Below, one piece after another: positions 1-7,100 of a stretch of DNA of 11,321 nt. Source of the stretch: Acidaminococcus fermentans. GTDB lineage: Bacteria; Bacillota_C; Negativicutes; Acidaminococcales; Acidaminococcaceae. The translations under genes were made by a program, and so were the position numbers. The stretch is from contig SFHH01000053.1 of assembly GCA_004555735.1 (NCBI GenBank), forward strand, positions 1-11,321. Reading direction: 5' to 3'. The notes below the pieces were generated by a model. The model had not been told where the DNA came from. It searched no databases and was given only the letters and a program-made list of their open reading frames with translations. How positions within the stretch are numbered: position 1 is the first letter of the stretch; the number at the start of each line of letters is the position of its first letter.

Positions 1-177
1 ACGGACCTGGCCATTGCCAAGGAAGACAACACCAGCCCCTATGTGAACATCATCGCCGCCCGGGAAGAGGACAAGGATAACCCCACCTACAAGAAGTTCG
101 TCCAGATCTTCCAGAGCCAGCCGGTAAAGGATTATATCCTGGAAAAATGCAAGGGCAACCTGGAACCTGCCTGGTAA
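1..177 (+). CDS. metQ: MetQ/NlpA-family methionine ABC transporter substrate-binding lipoprotein, C-terminal fragment
   Basis: An open frame enters from the left edge and stops at TAA (175-177), giving the last 58 residues of a protein whose start is outside the window. The segment carries the NlpA/MetQ family ending: a SPYVN motif followed by a hydrophobic IIAARE strand, the K-KFVQIFQS helix, and a terminal PAW, closely matching the tail of E. coli MetQ. In that family the protein is a membrane-anchored lipoprotein that binds methionine, or sometimes another amino acid or small peptide, and delivers it to the MetNI transporter. The lipobox and the metN/metI genes would lie upstream and cannot be seen. 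The next gene, a metallopeptidase, starts 21 bases downstream, so co-transcription is likely. Substrate specificity cannot be judged from this fragment. Confidence 0.85.
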   Translation, partial: TDLAIAKEDNTSPYVNIIAAREEDKDNPTYKKFVQIFQSQPVKDYILEKCKGNLEPAW

Positions 178-198
178 ATAAGAAAGAAGGGAAACGTC

Positions 199-1527
199 GT
201 GAGTCTGACAGAAGAAGAAAAATATACCGCCCATCTCCAGCGGTTCATCCAGTGTGCCACCGTGTCCAACGCCAATGTGGACAAAGTGGACTGGAGCCAG
301 TTCGAGAAACTCCATGAGGCATTCCGGGAATTCTATCCCCATATTTTCAGACTGATGGAGCTGGACCAGGTAGGCCAGGCCGGCCTGCAGTTCCATCTGA
401 AGGGCACGGGCAGTGACAAGAAGCCGCTGCTGCTCATGGCCCATCAGGATGTGGTGGAAGTGGGGGACGGTCGCCAGTGGACCTTCGATCCCTTCGGGGG
501 CGAACTGATCGATGGCTGCATCTGCGGCCGGGGCACCACCGACTGCAAGCATCTGTTGCTGGCGGAAATGGAAGCGGTGGAAGCCCTGCTGGGGGAAGGC
601 TGGCGGCCTGCCTATGACCTGTATCTGTCCCTGGGGTACAGTGAAGAAGTGTACCTGGAAAACGATGTGGACGGAGCGGAAAAACTCACCCGGAACCTGG
701 AACAAAAGGGCGTCCGTCTGGGTACCGTAGTGGATGAAGGGGGCGGCCTGTTCCCGGCGGGGGACAAGCTGGAAGCCAAGATCGGGGTAGCGGAAAAATC
801 CCCGGTGAACTTCGAGATCTACGCCAATTCTCCCGGAGGCCATTCCAGCCGTCCGGGGAAGGGCACGGCCCTGGGGACTTTGGCCAAAGCCATTGTGGCC
901 ATCGAATCCCATCCGTTCCCTTACCGGTTCACCCCCCTGACCCTGGCCCATCTCCAGAAAAGCGCCAAGCTCCAGGAAGGCAGCCGCCGGGCCATCTATG
1001 CAGATCCGGAGGGCCACTGGAAGGAGCTGTGCCAGTTGGCCCAGGAAGATCCGGCGCTGGACGCCCTGCTCCACACCACCATCGCCTTTACCATGGCCGA
1101 AGCCAGCAAGCAGCCCAATGTGCTGCCCAGCCATGCAGCCGCCCAGATGAGTGTCCGGGTGCTCCAGGGAGATACGGTGGAATCCTGCGAAGAGTATTTC
1201 CGCCAGTTCCTGCCGGAAGGGGTGGAAATCCGCCACGTGTCCGGGAAGGACCCGCTGCCTGCTTCCGACCCCCAGGGGTACGGGATCCAGGTGGCAGAAA
1301 AGGTCTTGAAAGAGCAGTACGGGGATAAGGTGGATGTGGTGCCTTTCCTGATGCTGGGAGGCACGGACAGCCATTATTACAAGCGGATCGCCGACAATGT
1401 GATGCTGTTTTCCGGGTATTGCTGGGATGGACGGTGGGGAGCAGCCCACCAGGTGAACGAAAAGATCCCCGCCGATGCCCTGAAGGGCAGCGTGGACTTT
1501 TTCAAGAAGTTCCTGCGGGAATATTGA
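199..1527 (+). CDS. M20 family zinc metallopeptidase (carboxypeptidase/acylase type)
   Basis: A 442-residue protein with the full set of M20 di-zinc motifs. These are MAHQDVV (H82, D84), W-x-x-DPF then GRGTTDCK (bridging D115), an SEE pair (E149 as general base, E150 as ligand), VVDEGG (D179) and a C-terminal GAAHQ (H417). A GGHSSRPG loop (H215) marks the inserted dimerisation domain, and GGTDSH (387-392) is the conserved C-terminal strand. The WxxDPF and DEGG spacing resembles the carboxypeptidase S branch. Such enzymes cleave dipeptides or N-acyl amino acids, and no signal peptide is seen, so it is probably cytoplasmic. The GTG start at 199 is chosen because AAGAAGG (184-190) sits 8 bases upstream and the N-terminus then fits the family. 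Its position straight after metQ suggests it may process an imported methionine peptide or N-acyl-methionine; that link is inference. Confidence 0.9.
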   Translation: MSLTEEEKYTAHLQRFIQCATVSNANVDKVDWSQFEKLHEAFREFYPHIFRLMELDQVGQAGLQFHLKGTGSDKKPLLLMAHQDVVEVGDGRQWTFDPFGGELIDGCICGRGTTDCKHLLLAEMEAVEALLGEGWRPAYDLYLSLGYSEEVYLENDVDGAEKLTRNLEQKGVRLGTVVDEGGGLFPAGDKLEAKIGVAEKSPVNFEIYANSPGGHSSRPGKGTALGTLAKAIVAIESHPFPYRFTPLTLAHLQKSAKLQEGSRRAIYADPEGHWKELCQLAQEDPALDALLHTTIAFTMAEASKQPNVLPSHAAAQMSVRVLQGDTVESCEEYFRQFLPEGVEIRHVSGKDPLPASDPQGYGIQVAEKVLKEQYGDKVDVVPFLMLGGTDSHYYKRIADNVMLFSGYCWDGRWGAAHQVNEKIPADALKGSVDFFKKFLREY

Positions 1528-1528
1528 G

Positions 1529-2401
1529 ATGGAACTGACCTATCTTGTCGATGGGGCCCATGCCGGATACTGCGTACGCCAGGCAGCCCGAGGCCCCATG
1601 CACCTTTCGGAAAAGCTCTGGCGGAAAATCAAATGGAACGGTACCATTACGGTGAACGGATCCCCGGTTTCCAGTCCTTCTCACAGGCTGGAAACCGGGG
1701 ACCGGCTTGTATTCCGCTGGGAAGAAAAAGCGGCGGTGATCCCCGTCCATCTGCCCCTTTCCCTTTTGTATGAAGATGAGGACCTGCTGGTAGTGGATAA
1801 GCCGGCGGGGATGCTGATCCATCCTACTTATGCTGGGGCACGGGATACCCTGGTCCAGGCCGTGGGAGGGTATTTCCGCCGGACCGGACAGCACTGCGGC
1901 ATCCATCCCCTGTACCGGCTGGACCGGGATACCACCGGGGTCCTGATAGTGGCCAAATCCGCTTTCGCCAAACACGCCCTGACCCGGGATCACAGCCAGA
2001 TCTGCCGGGAATACCTGGCCATCTGTGAAGGCAGGCTGGAACTGGGCACAGGCCGGATCTGCCATCCCATCGGCCGGGTGGCAGAAGGAGTGGACCGGTG
2101 GATGGTACGGGAAGATGGCAAGACGGCCATCACAGATTACCAGGTGCTGGGGTTCCGGGGAAACGATACTGTACTGCGGATCCACCTGCTCACCGGACGG
2201 ACCCATCAGATCCGGGTCCATTTTGCCCATGCAGGCCATCCGCTGTTGGGGGATCCTCTGTATGGCCAAGAGCAAAGCAGTCTGGAGCGCCAGGCCCTCC
2301 ACGCCTGGACCGTCCGGTTCCGCCACCCTCGGACGGGAGAGGAGATGTTCTTCCAGGCGCCTGTACCGGAAGATATGAGAAAGGGTTTGCTGCACGAGTG
2401 A
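1529..2401 (+). CDS. RluA-family rRNA/tRNA pseudouridine synthase
   Basis: This 290-residue protein isomerises specific uridines in rRNA or tRNA to pseudouridine. Residues about 13-66 resemble an S4-like RNA-binding region ending in a typical TGD-x-L strand. The catalytic domain begins near 80 with LLVVDKPAGMLIHP. Motif II is YRLDRDTTG, with the catalytic aspartate D132; Tyr replaces the usual His before RLD, as is common in the family. The LLTGRTHQIRVHFAHAGHPLLGDPLYG region (221-246) is the family's motif III. The ATG lies one base after the stop of the M20 peptidase gene, so translation is probably coupled; a weak SD-like GCGGGA precedes it inside that gene. The last codons form the left arm of a transcription terminator. 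The family call is firm, but the target nucleotide (RluA, RluC or RluD type) cannot be assigned from sequence alone. Confidence 0.92.
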   Translation: MELTYLVDGAHAGYCVRQAARGPMHLSEKLWRKIKWNGTITVNGSPVSSPSHRLETGDRLVFRWEEKAAVIPVHLPLSLLYEDEDLLVVDKPAGMLIHPTYAGARDTLVQAVGGYFRRTGQHCGIHPLYRLDRDTTGVLIVAKSAFAKHALTRDHSQICREYLAICEGRLELGTGRICHPIGRVAEGVDRWMVREDGKTAITDYQVLGFRGNDTVLRIHLLTGRTHQIRVHFAHAGHPLLGDPLYGQEQSSLERQALHAWTVRFRHPRTGEEMFFQAPVPEDMRKGLLHE

Positions 2402-2436
2402 AAGCCATACACGTGCAGCAAACCCTCTTTATTTTA
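2382..2436. terminator. Intrinsic terminator between convergent genes, probably bidirectional
   Basis: Perfect 15-bp inverted repeat: left arm AGGGTTTGCTGCACG (2382-2396), right arm CGTGCAGCAAACCCT (2412-2426), with a 15-base loop that can pair a little further. On the plus strand it is followed by CTTTATTTTAT, a good U-rich tail. On the minus strand the tail (TTCTCATATCTT) is weaker. The left arm covers the last codons and stop (2399-2401) of the pseudouridine synthase gene. The right arm ends 3 bases before the stop of sfsA on the other strand. It therefore very likely ends the plus-strand operon and may also end the sfsA transcript. Confidence 0.88.
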
Positions 2437-3109
2437 TCTGTACCGGTACCTTTTTCCCGATGGACAGGGAAGCAGGGGCCACCTGGCAGTCGTAGGCCAG
2501 GATCTGGACACCGGCTTCCTGGGCCTCCAGGAGAGCTTGGCCGAAATCCGGATCGGTTTTCCAGTTAGGCTCGAAATGGTCCACATTTTCCATCTGGATC
2601 ACTAGGAATACATAGGCGCCGTATCCTTCCTGGCTGGCCCGGATCAGTTCGTGGAGGTGCTTGGCTCCCCGGGCCGTAGGGGCATCAGGGAAGCGGACCA
2701 CTCCACGGTCTTCCAGGGTGACGCCTTTGACTTCCAAAAAGGCTTTTTGGCTGCCTTGTTCCAGGTAAAAATCGAAACGGGACTGGTCGTACCGATATTC
2801 CGGCTGGATCCGGGTAAGACCGGGGAGACCGCCCTGTTCCAGCCATTCCTGGACCACTTTGTTGGGCGCCTGGGAATCCATATTGATCAGCCGGGACCCT
2901 TTTTCCACGGCCACCAGGTCGTATTTCGTCTTCCGTTCGGGATTATCGCTGGCCGTCAGGTAGACAATGGCACCGGGGACCAGCAGTTCCCGGCAGCGGC
3001 CGGTATTTTTTACATGGCAGGTCTCTTCCCGGCCGCCGATCTCCACCTGGGCGATGAACCGGTTGGGCCGGGAAAGGAAGCGGCCGGAAGTGATGTTGGG
3101 ATAGTGCAT
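2429..3109 (-). CDS. sfsA: SfsA family protein (sugar fermentation stimulation protein homologue)
   Basis: A 226-residue protein matching SfsA along its whole length. The N-terminal OB-like part carries RFIAQVEI and HVKNTGRCREL (32-42). The C-terminal part has SRFDFYL (110-116), FLEVKGVTL (124-132) and FPDAPTARGAKHLHEL (140-155). The D113, E126 and K128 arrangement fits the PD-(D/E)XK nuclease-like fold proposed for the family. SfsA was named for stimulating maltose genes in E. coli and binds DNA there; its true biochemical role remains uncertain. The ATG is supported by an AAGGA-type site at 3124-3130 on the complementary strand, about 14 bases away, which is longer than ideal. It starts 21 bases after the stop of the RNase Z-like gene and is probably co-transcribed with it, ending at the shared hairpin. 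Confidence 0.93.
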   Translation of the reverse strand: MHYPNITSGRFLSRPNRFIAQVEIGGREETCHVKNTGRCRELLVPGAIVYLTASDNPERKTKYDLVAVEKGSRLINMDSQAPNKVVQEWLEQGGLPGLTRIQPEYRYDQSRFDFYLEQGSQKAFLEVKGVTLEDRGVVRFPDAPTARGAKHLHELIRASQEGYGAYVFLVIQMENVDHFEPNWKTDPDFGQALLEAQEAGVQILAYDCQVAPASLSIGKKVPVQIK

Positions 3110-3130
3110 GAGAGATCGCTGCGTCCTTTC

Positions 3131-3931
3131 TTACCACAATTTCAGGCATTCCAAATCGTCCGGTACGTAGAGGTTCCCTTTATAGTATCCTTTCCCTTCA
3201 GCGGTGTAGAGGATCTTCCGCTGGGGGAGGCGGGTGTCTTCCGTGTGGTACAGGATCAGATTGGGGACCTGGAGCCTGTCTCCGTTTTCACAGGCTTCCC
3301 GGACCGTGGAATGGTGCTTTTCGTAGGGACGGAACCGTTCCCGGTCCCGGTAGAGACAGAAGGCCTCGTGGAGCAGCCACTGGCTCCCGGCCAGCTGGGT
3401 GAAATTGGCATCGTTCAGGGGTTCATCTCCGCAGCAGCCCAGCTTGTGCCCCTTGCTTTCCAGGGTGTAGCCGAACTGTCGGGCTTTGGTGGAATGGATA
3501 TCAAAAAAAGTCACGTCCCAGCCCCGGACCTTCCGGGTCTCCCCATCTTCCACCGGGATGAAATGGAGCCGGGTGTCCAGGAATCCCAAATCCCCTGGGT
3601 CCAGCAGCAGGGACGCAGTAGAGCGGATCAGGTGGATCACTTCCTCGTGGCCGTAGATCCGGGCCTCTCCCACATAGGTGCCCCGTTTCATGGCCTTGAC
3701 GATCATCCGGATGAGCCAGAAGATCCCTAGGACATGGTCCATATGCCGGTGGGTCACGAAGATATCTTTGATCTTCTGCCAGGGGAGACGGGCCCGCTGG
3801 AGCTGCCGCAGGATCCCGTTGCCCCCGCCCCCGTCTACCAGCAGATAGCGCTCATTCTGGCGCAGGACATAGCAGGTGTTGTAGCAGCGGGTGGAAATGG
3901 CATGCCCTGTGCCTAAAAATAAGATTTCCAT
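3131..3931 (-). CDS. RNase Z-like metallo-beta-lactamase fold hydrolase
   Basis: A 266-residue protein with an MBL fold close to tRNase Z. Residues 1-10 give the ILFLGTGHA start, and THRHMDHVLG contains the metal ligands H61, H63, D65 and H66. Further ligand candidates are H146 (before RQFGYTLE), D169 (CCGDEP) and H229 (ILYHTED). HHSTVREA (206-213) corresponds to the catalytic-histidine helix of tRNase Z. At 266 residues it is shorter than typical RNase Z (about 300) and no clear exosite arm is visible, so tRNA 3' processing is possible but unproven; it may be another phosphodiesterase. The ATG has a strong SD (GGAAGGAA, 3941-3948 on the complement) 9 bases upstream. It leads a two-gene unit with sfsA and is divergent from the large fusion gene. 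Confidence 0.85.
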   Translation of the reverse strand: MEILFLGTGHAISTRCYNTCYVLRQNERYLLVDGGGGNGILRQLQRARLPWQKIKDIFVTHRHMDHVLGIFWLIRMIVKAMKRGTYVGEARIYGHEEVIHLIRSTASLLLDPGDLGFLDTRLHFIPVEDGETRKVRGWDVTFFDIHSTKARQFGYTLESKGHKLGCCGDEPLNDANFTQLAGSQWLLHEAFCLYRDRERFRPYEKHHSTVREACENGDRLQVPNLILYHTEDTRLPQRKILYTAEGKGYYKGNLYVPDDLECLKLW

Positions 3932-3957
3932 AAATCACATTTCCTTCCATTAAACTA

Positions 3958-3991
3958 TTTATAGTATACTCTATAGAAGCAGTAGAAGAAA
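3958..3991 (-). promoter_or_regulatory. Candidate promoter of the RNase Z-like/sfsA unit
   Basis: Read on the minus strand, this AT-rich stretch contains TATACT (3963-3968) overlapping a TATAAA (3958-3963), either of which could be a -10 box. Transcription would begin roughly 20-25 bases before the ATG at 3931. No good -35 box is present at 16-18 bases; the best matches (TTTCTT or TCTACT) are poor. The assignment rests mainly on the -10-like boxes and the position. Confidence 0.4.
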
Positions 3992-4004
3992 AGAGGGCAG
4001 GGAA

Positions 4005-4018
4005 AAGTGACAAGTGAC
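4005..4018 (+). repeat. Tandem heptamer in the divergent spacer
   Basis: Two directly adjacent copies of AAGTGAC (4005-4011 and 4012-4018). They lie in the 203-base spacer between two divergent genes, upstream of the promoter of the large fusion gene. They could be a regulator binding site or a trace of a dispersed repeat; the sequence does not decide this. Confidence 0.55.
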
Positions 4019-4035
4019 GGGCAGCGTCGCTGCCC
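4019..4035. repeat. Small perfect inverted repeat in the divergent spacer
   Basis: GGGCAGCG (4019-4026), one central T, then CGCTGCCC (4028-4035): an 8-bp palindrome directly after the tandem AAGTGAC copies. As RNA it would form a 6-bp stem with a 5-base loop and no T-run, so it is not a terminator. It could be an operator-like dyad; function unknown. Confidence 0.55.
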
Positions 4036-4044
4036 CTAGACAGA

Positions 4045-4076
4045 GGAGGGTGTTACACGTGCAGCACTCCCTTTTT
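4045..4076 (+). other. Imperfect terminator-like hairpin upstream of the large fusion gene
   Basis: GGAG (4045-4048) can pair with CTCC (4067-4070), and after a 2-base bulge TGTT (4051-4054) pairs with AGCA (4063-4066), using one G-U pair. The loop is ACACGTGC, and CTTTTT follows (4071-4076). The form resembles a weak intrinsic terminator. It lies just upstream of the best -10 box, so it would not be in that transcript. It may insulate the promoter, act as an attenuator for an unseen upstream start, or be a decayed repeat. Its loop and right arm share a 13-base string with the terminator at 2382-2426. Confidence 0.4.
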
Positions 4077-4079
4077 CCG

Positions 4080-4088
4080 TGTTATAAT
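4080..4088 (+). promoter_or_regulatory. Extended -10 promoter of the three-gene unit
   Basis: TGTTATAAT: a perfect TATAAT hexamer (4083-4088) with the TGn extension one base before it. At the expected -35 place (4060-4065) the sequence is TGCAGC, a poor match, which the extended -10 could compensate for. Start of transcription would be near 4095, leaving a leader of about 40 bases. GGGAG (4123-4127) lies 7 bases before the ATG at 4135. A TTGACA at 4098-4103 has no -10 box at proper spacing. Confidence 0.6.
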
Positions 4089-4134
4089 AGATGTATCATT
4101 GACAGAATAGTATCTCTAGTCTGGGAGAAACGAT

Positions 4135-7100
4135 ATGAAAGAGATGGAAAATACGATCAGCCTATGGGAATCGATCCAGGAGGCCATGGACACGCCCGCA
4201 TACTGCAAAGCCGTTGGCCTCACTCCAGAACAGGTGCAGCAGCAGCTCCGATCCTGCCGTCTGGAAGAAGCCTGTCCGCTTTTGGAAAGCACGGCTGACC
4301 CGCAGGGACGGTTTTCGGCTTCGGCCGTGCTGGAAATCCTCCGGGGCTTCCTGCCGGTCCTGGCCGATGAACCGGACAGGGGCTGGCTGGCCGACTGTTA
4401 CCGCTGGCTGCTGAGGAAGCTTTTTTCAGAGACCACGGATCCGGAAGACACGGAAACGGCTGCCCGGTATGAGGCGGGACGGCGTACCCTGCTCCAGATC
4501 CTCCGGGGGCTGTACCATTACGAAAAGCTCCGCTGTCCCTTCAATCCCCGGATGAACATCGCCCTGCTGCCGGTGAAGGAAGTCAGGAAGGAACACTATA
4601 CCCGGGAATACCTGCGGTTCTGCACATTGGTCCGGGACCGCTACCTGTACGAATTCATGCGTCTGGGGACGGAAGTGACCCCCTACAACACCCTGGGCCA
4701 TATCGGCGGGGTGGCCTATGTAGCGGTGTTCATGGCCCAGCAGCTGCATAAACGGGGCGTCCCGGTGGATGTGGCTCTCATCGCTGGGGCAGCGGCTGTC
4801 CATGACATGGGGAAATACGGCTGCAAAAAAGGGGAGGAGAAACGGGTCCCCTACCTCCATTACTATTACACGGATCTTTTTTGCGAACGGGAAGGATTGC
4901 CCCAGATAGGGCACATCGCGGCCAACCACTCGGTGTGGGACCTGGAACTGGAAAATCTCTCCGTGGAATCCCTGCTGCTGATCTATGCCGATTTCCGGGT
5001 GAAAAGTTCCCGGGACCGGGAGGGAAAAGAAGTAGTCCATTTCCATACCCTCCAGGAGGCCTTCCAGGTGATCCTCAGCAAACTGGATGACGTGGATGGA
5101 GCCAAGCGCCAGCGGTACCAGAAGGTATATATGAAACTGGCAGATTTCGAAGCCTATATGGAAGAAATGGGCGTCACCACGGAACTGCCGGCCGATTTCG
5201 CTCCGGTACCCCACCAGGAAAAAGTCCGGACCCGGAGGGAAAATGTCCTCCTGGAAGGAGAGGACGTGGTCCGGCAGCTGAAGTACGCGGCCATCGCCCA
5301 TAATATCCGGCTCATGAGCCTGTTCCGCAGCGAACGGGATTTCGGAAATCTCATCGAAGCCGCCCGCAGCGAGCAGAATTGGAAGAATCTCCGGGCATAT
5401 ATCAGCATCTTTGAAGAATACTCCACCTACATGACGGAACGGCAGAAACTGATGACCCTCCAGTTCCTGTACGAACTCCTGAGCCATCAGGAAGAAGATA
5501 TCCGGGTCCAGGCAGCGGCCTTGATGGGGAAAATCGTGGCCAATTTCAATGAAAGGTACACCAAGGAACTTCCCAAAGGCGTGTTGCTGCCCCGGAAGAA
5601 GATCACCAACCGGACCTTGTTCCGGCAGTACTTGGAACAGATCATCGATCCGGAGCGGCGTTATACCCAGCAGCATAAGAACCGGATCGGCTCCTGCCTG
5701 GGTCCCTTTGTCCGGTCGGTGCTGGCCACCCGGTATCAGCGGCTGGGGACGGCCCAAGCCAACATTGCGGAGGAAAAGTATCCGGCGGCGTCTTATCTGG
5801 AAGTATTGGCAGAGTGGTACCAGATGCCTTCGCCGGCTCCGGAACAGAAGATGATCCTGCTCCAGGCCCTGCTCTTTCTGCGCCCGGAAGACCTGACCGA
5901 GGGATTCTGCCGGACCGTAGAGAAAAATTTGGCAGAAACCGGACAGGATCCCAGCCTGATCCTGCGGATCGGGGCTCTTTACAGTACCCATCATCTTTTC
6001 GGGAACCAGGGGGATGGAACGAACTTCATCCGGCAGCTGCTCCGGACCATGGACTTGCCGGAAGATCCCCAGGCTTTTGCAGAAACAGAAAGCAGCCTCT
6101 TCCTGGAGGACCTGAAATCCGGGGTCCACTGGATGATCAAGATGGCCAATATCCATCTGATGTGCCATGCCCTGCTGCACCGGAAGGAAGCGGGCAATGT
6201 GATGCATCTGGGGATGCACCTGTGCAATTTGGTGAAGGTCAGTGAATATCTGGCAGTGCGCCAGGCAGCGGGGGAGGCCCTGTTGGAAATCGCCGACTCC
6301 ATGACCTATGCCCAGCGCAACGAAATGGCAGTGGAACTGTTCAACGGCTTGGAGATCGGAGATCTGCAGATCACCAAATACGTGCCGGAATATCTGGGCC
6401 GGATGATCCTGAAGCTGCTGCCGGAAGAACTGGACGAATTCTTGACCTCCCTGCGGGAAGATATGGATTCCACCAATTTCCAGCTGGCCGGGGCGGCGGT
6501 GGATACCATGGGGGTGGTTCTGGAAAATTTCCAGGCCTTTGCTGACCGGTTCCCCGAGGAAAGAGAACGGAACAGAGAACGCCAGCTCCAGCTGCTCTAT
6601 TCCATCCTCCGGGCCTTTGCCCATTACAATCGGGAACTGAGCCGGGATGCTTTCCAGGATCTGGCCGCGTACGTATTCCGCAGCCCCCAGATGCCGGAAG
6701 GCCAGAAGAATTTCCTCTTCCTCCACAGCTGCAAGAAGATCTGGGTGCTGCTGAACGAAAATACAGAAGCCAAACTGGATTTTTACAGCAATGCGGCGGT
6801 CTTGAACCATCTGTATCGGTATATCGGCCGGGTGGAAGCCCTGCAGGGCGGTTTCGTCTTCCCGGAAAAACGGCGTGTCTGCTTCTATCCCGGCACTTTC
6901 GATCCCTTCAGCAGCGGGCACAAGGCAGTGGCCCGGCGGATCCGGGATATGGGATTCGTGGTGTATCTGGCCCTGGACGAATTTTCCTGGTCCAAACATA
7001 CCCAGCCCCGGCTCATGCGGAGGAAGATCATGAATATGTCCGTGGCCGATATGGAAGACATCTATCCCTTTTCAGAAAACCTGCCAGTGAATATCGCCAA

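Noticed and set aside
1502..2395. A minus-strand open frame of 297 codons opposite the pseudouridine synthase
   Set aside because: The opposite strand carries RluA catalytic motifs; this is a shadow frame of low-complexity composition.
2651..3730. A 359-codon plus-strand open frame across sfsA and the RNase Z-like gene
   Set aside because: It spans two well-supported genes on the opposite strand and their spacer, and its translation shows no recognisable motif.
4098..4103. A perfect TTGACA as a -35 box for the fusion gene
   Set aside because: No -10-like hexamer lies 16-18 bases downstream; the extended -10 at 4080-4088 is a better explanation.
3932..4134. A riboswitch or T-box leader before the fusion gene
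   Set aside because: The predicted leader is only about 40 bases and no known riboswitch core is visible; the hairpin with a T-run lies before the promoter.
4014..4298. A 94-codon plus-strand frame starting in the divergent spacer and running into the fusion gene
   Set aside because: It begins upstream of the best promoter, overlaps the spacer hairpins, has no SD and enters the fusion gene in another frame.
4426..6999. An 857-codon open frame on the minus strand inside the large fusion gene
   Set aside because: It is antisense to a coding frame with clear domains. Its translation is rich in His, Gln, Phe, Pro and Gly without domain motifs, as expected from the codon bias of a GC-rich gene read backwards.
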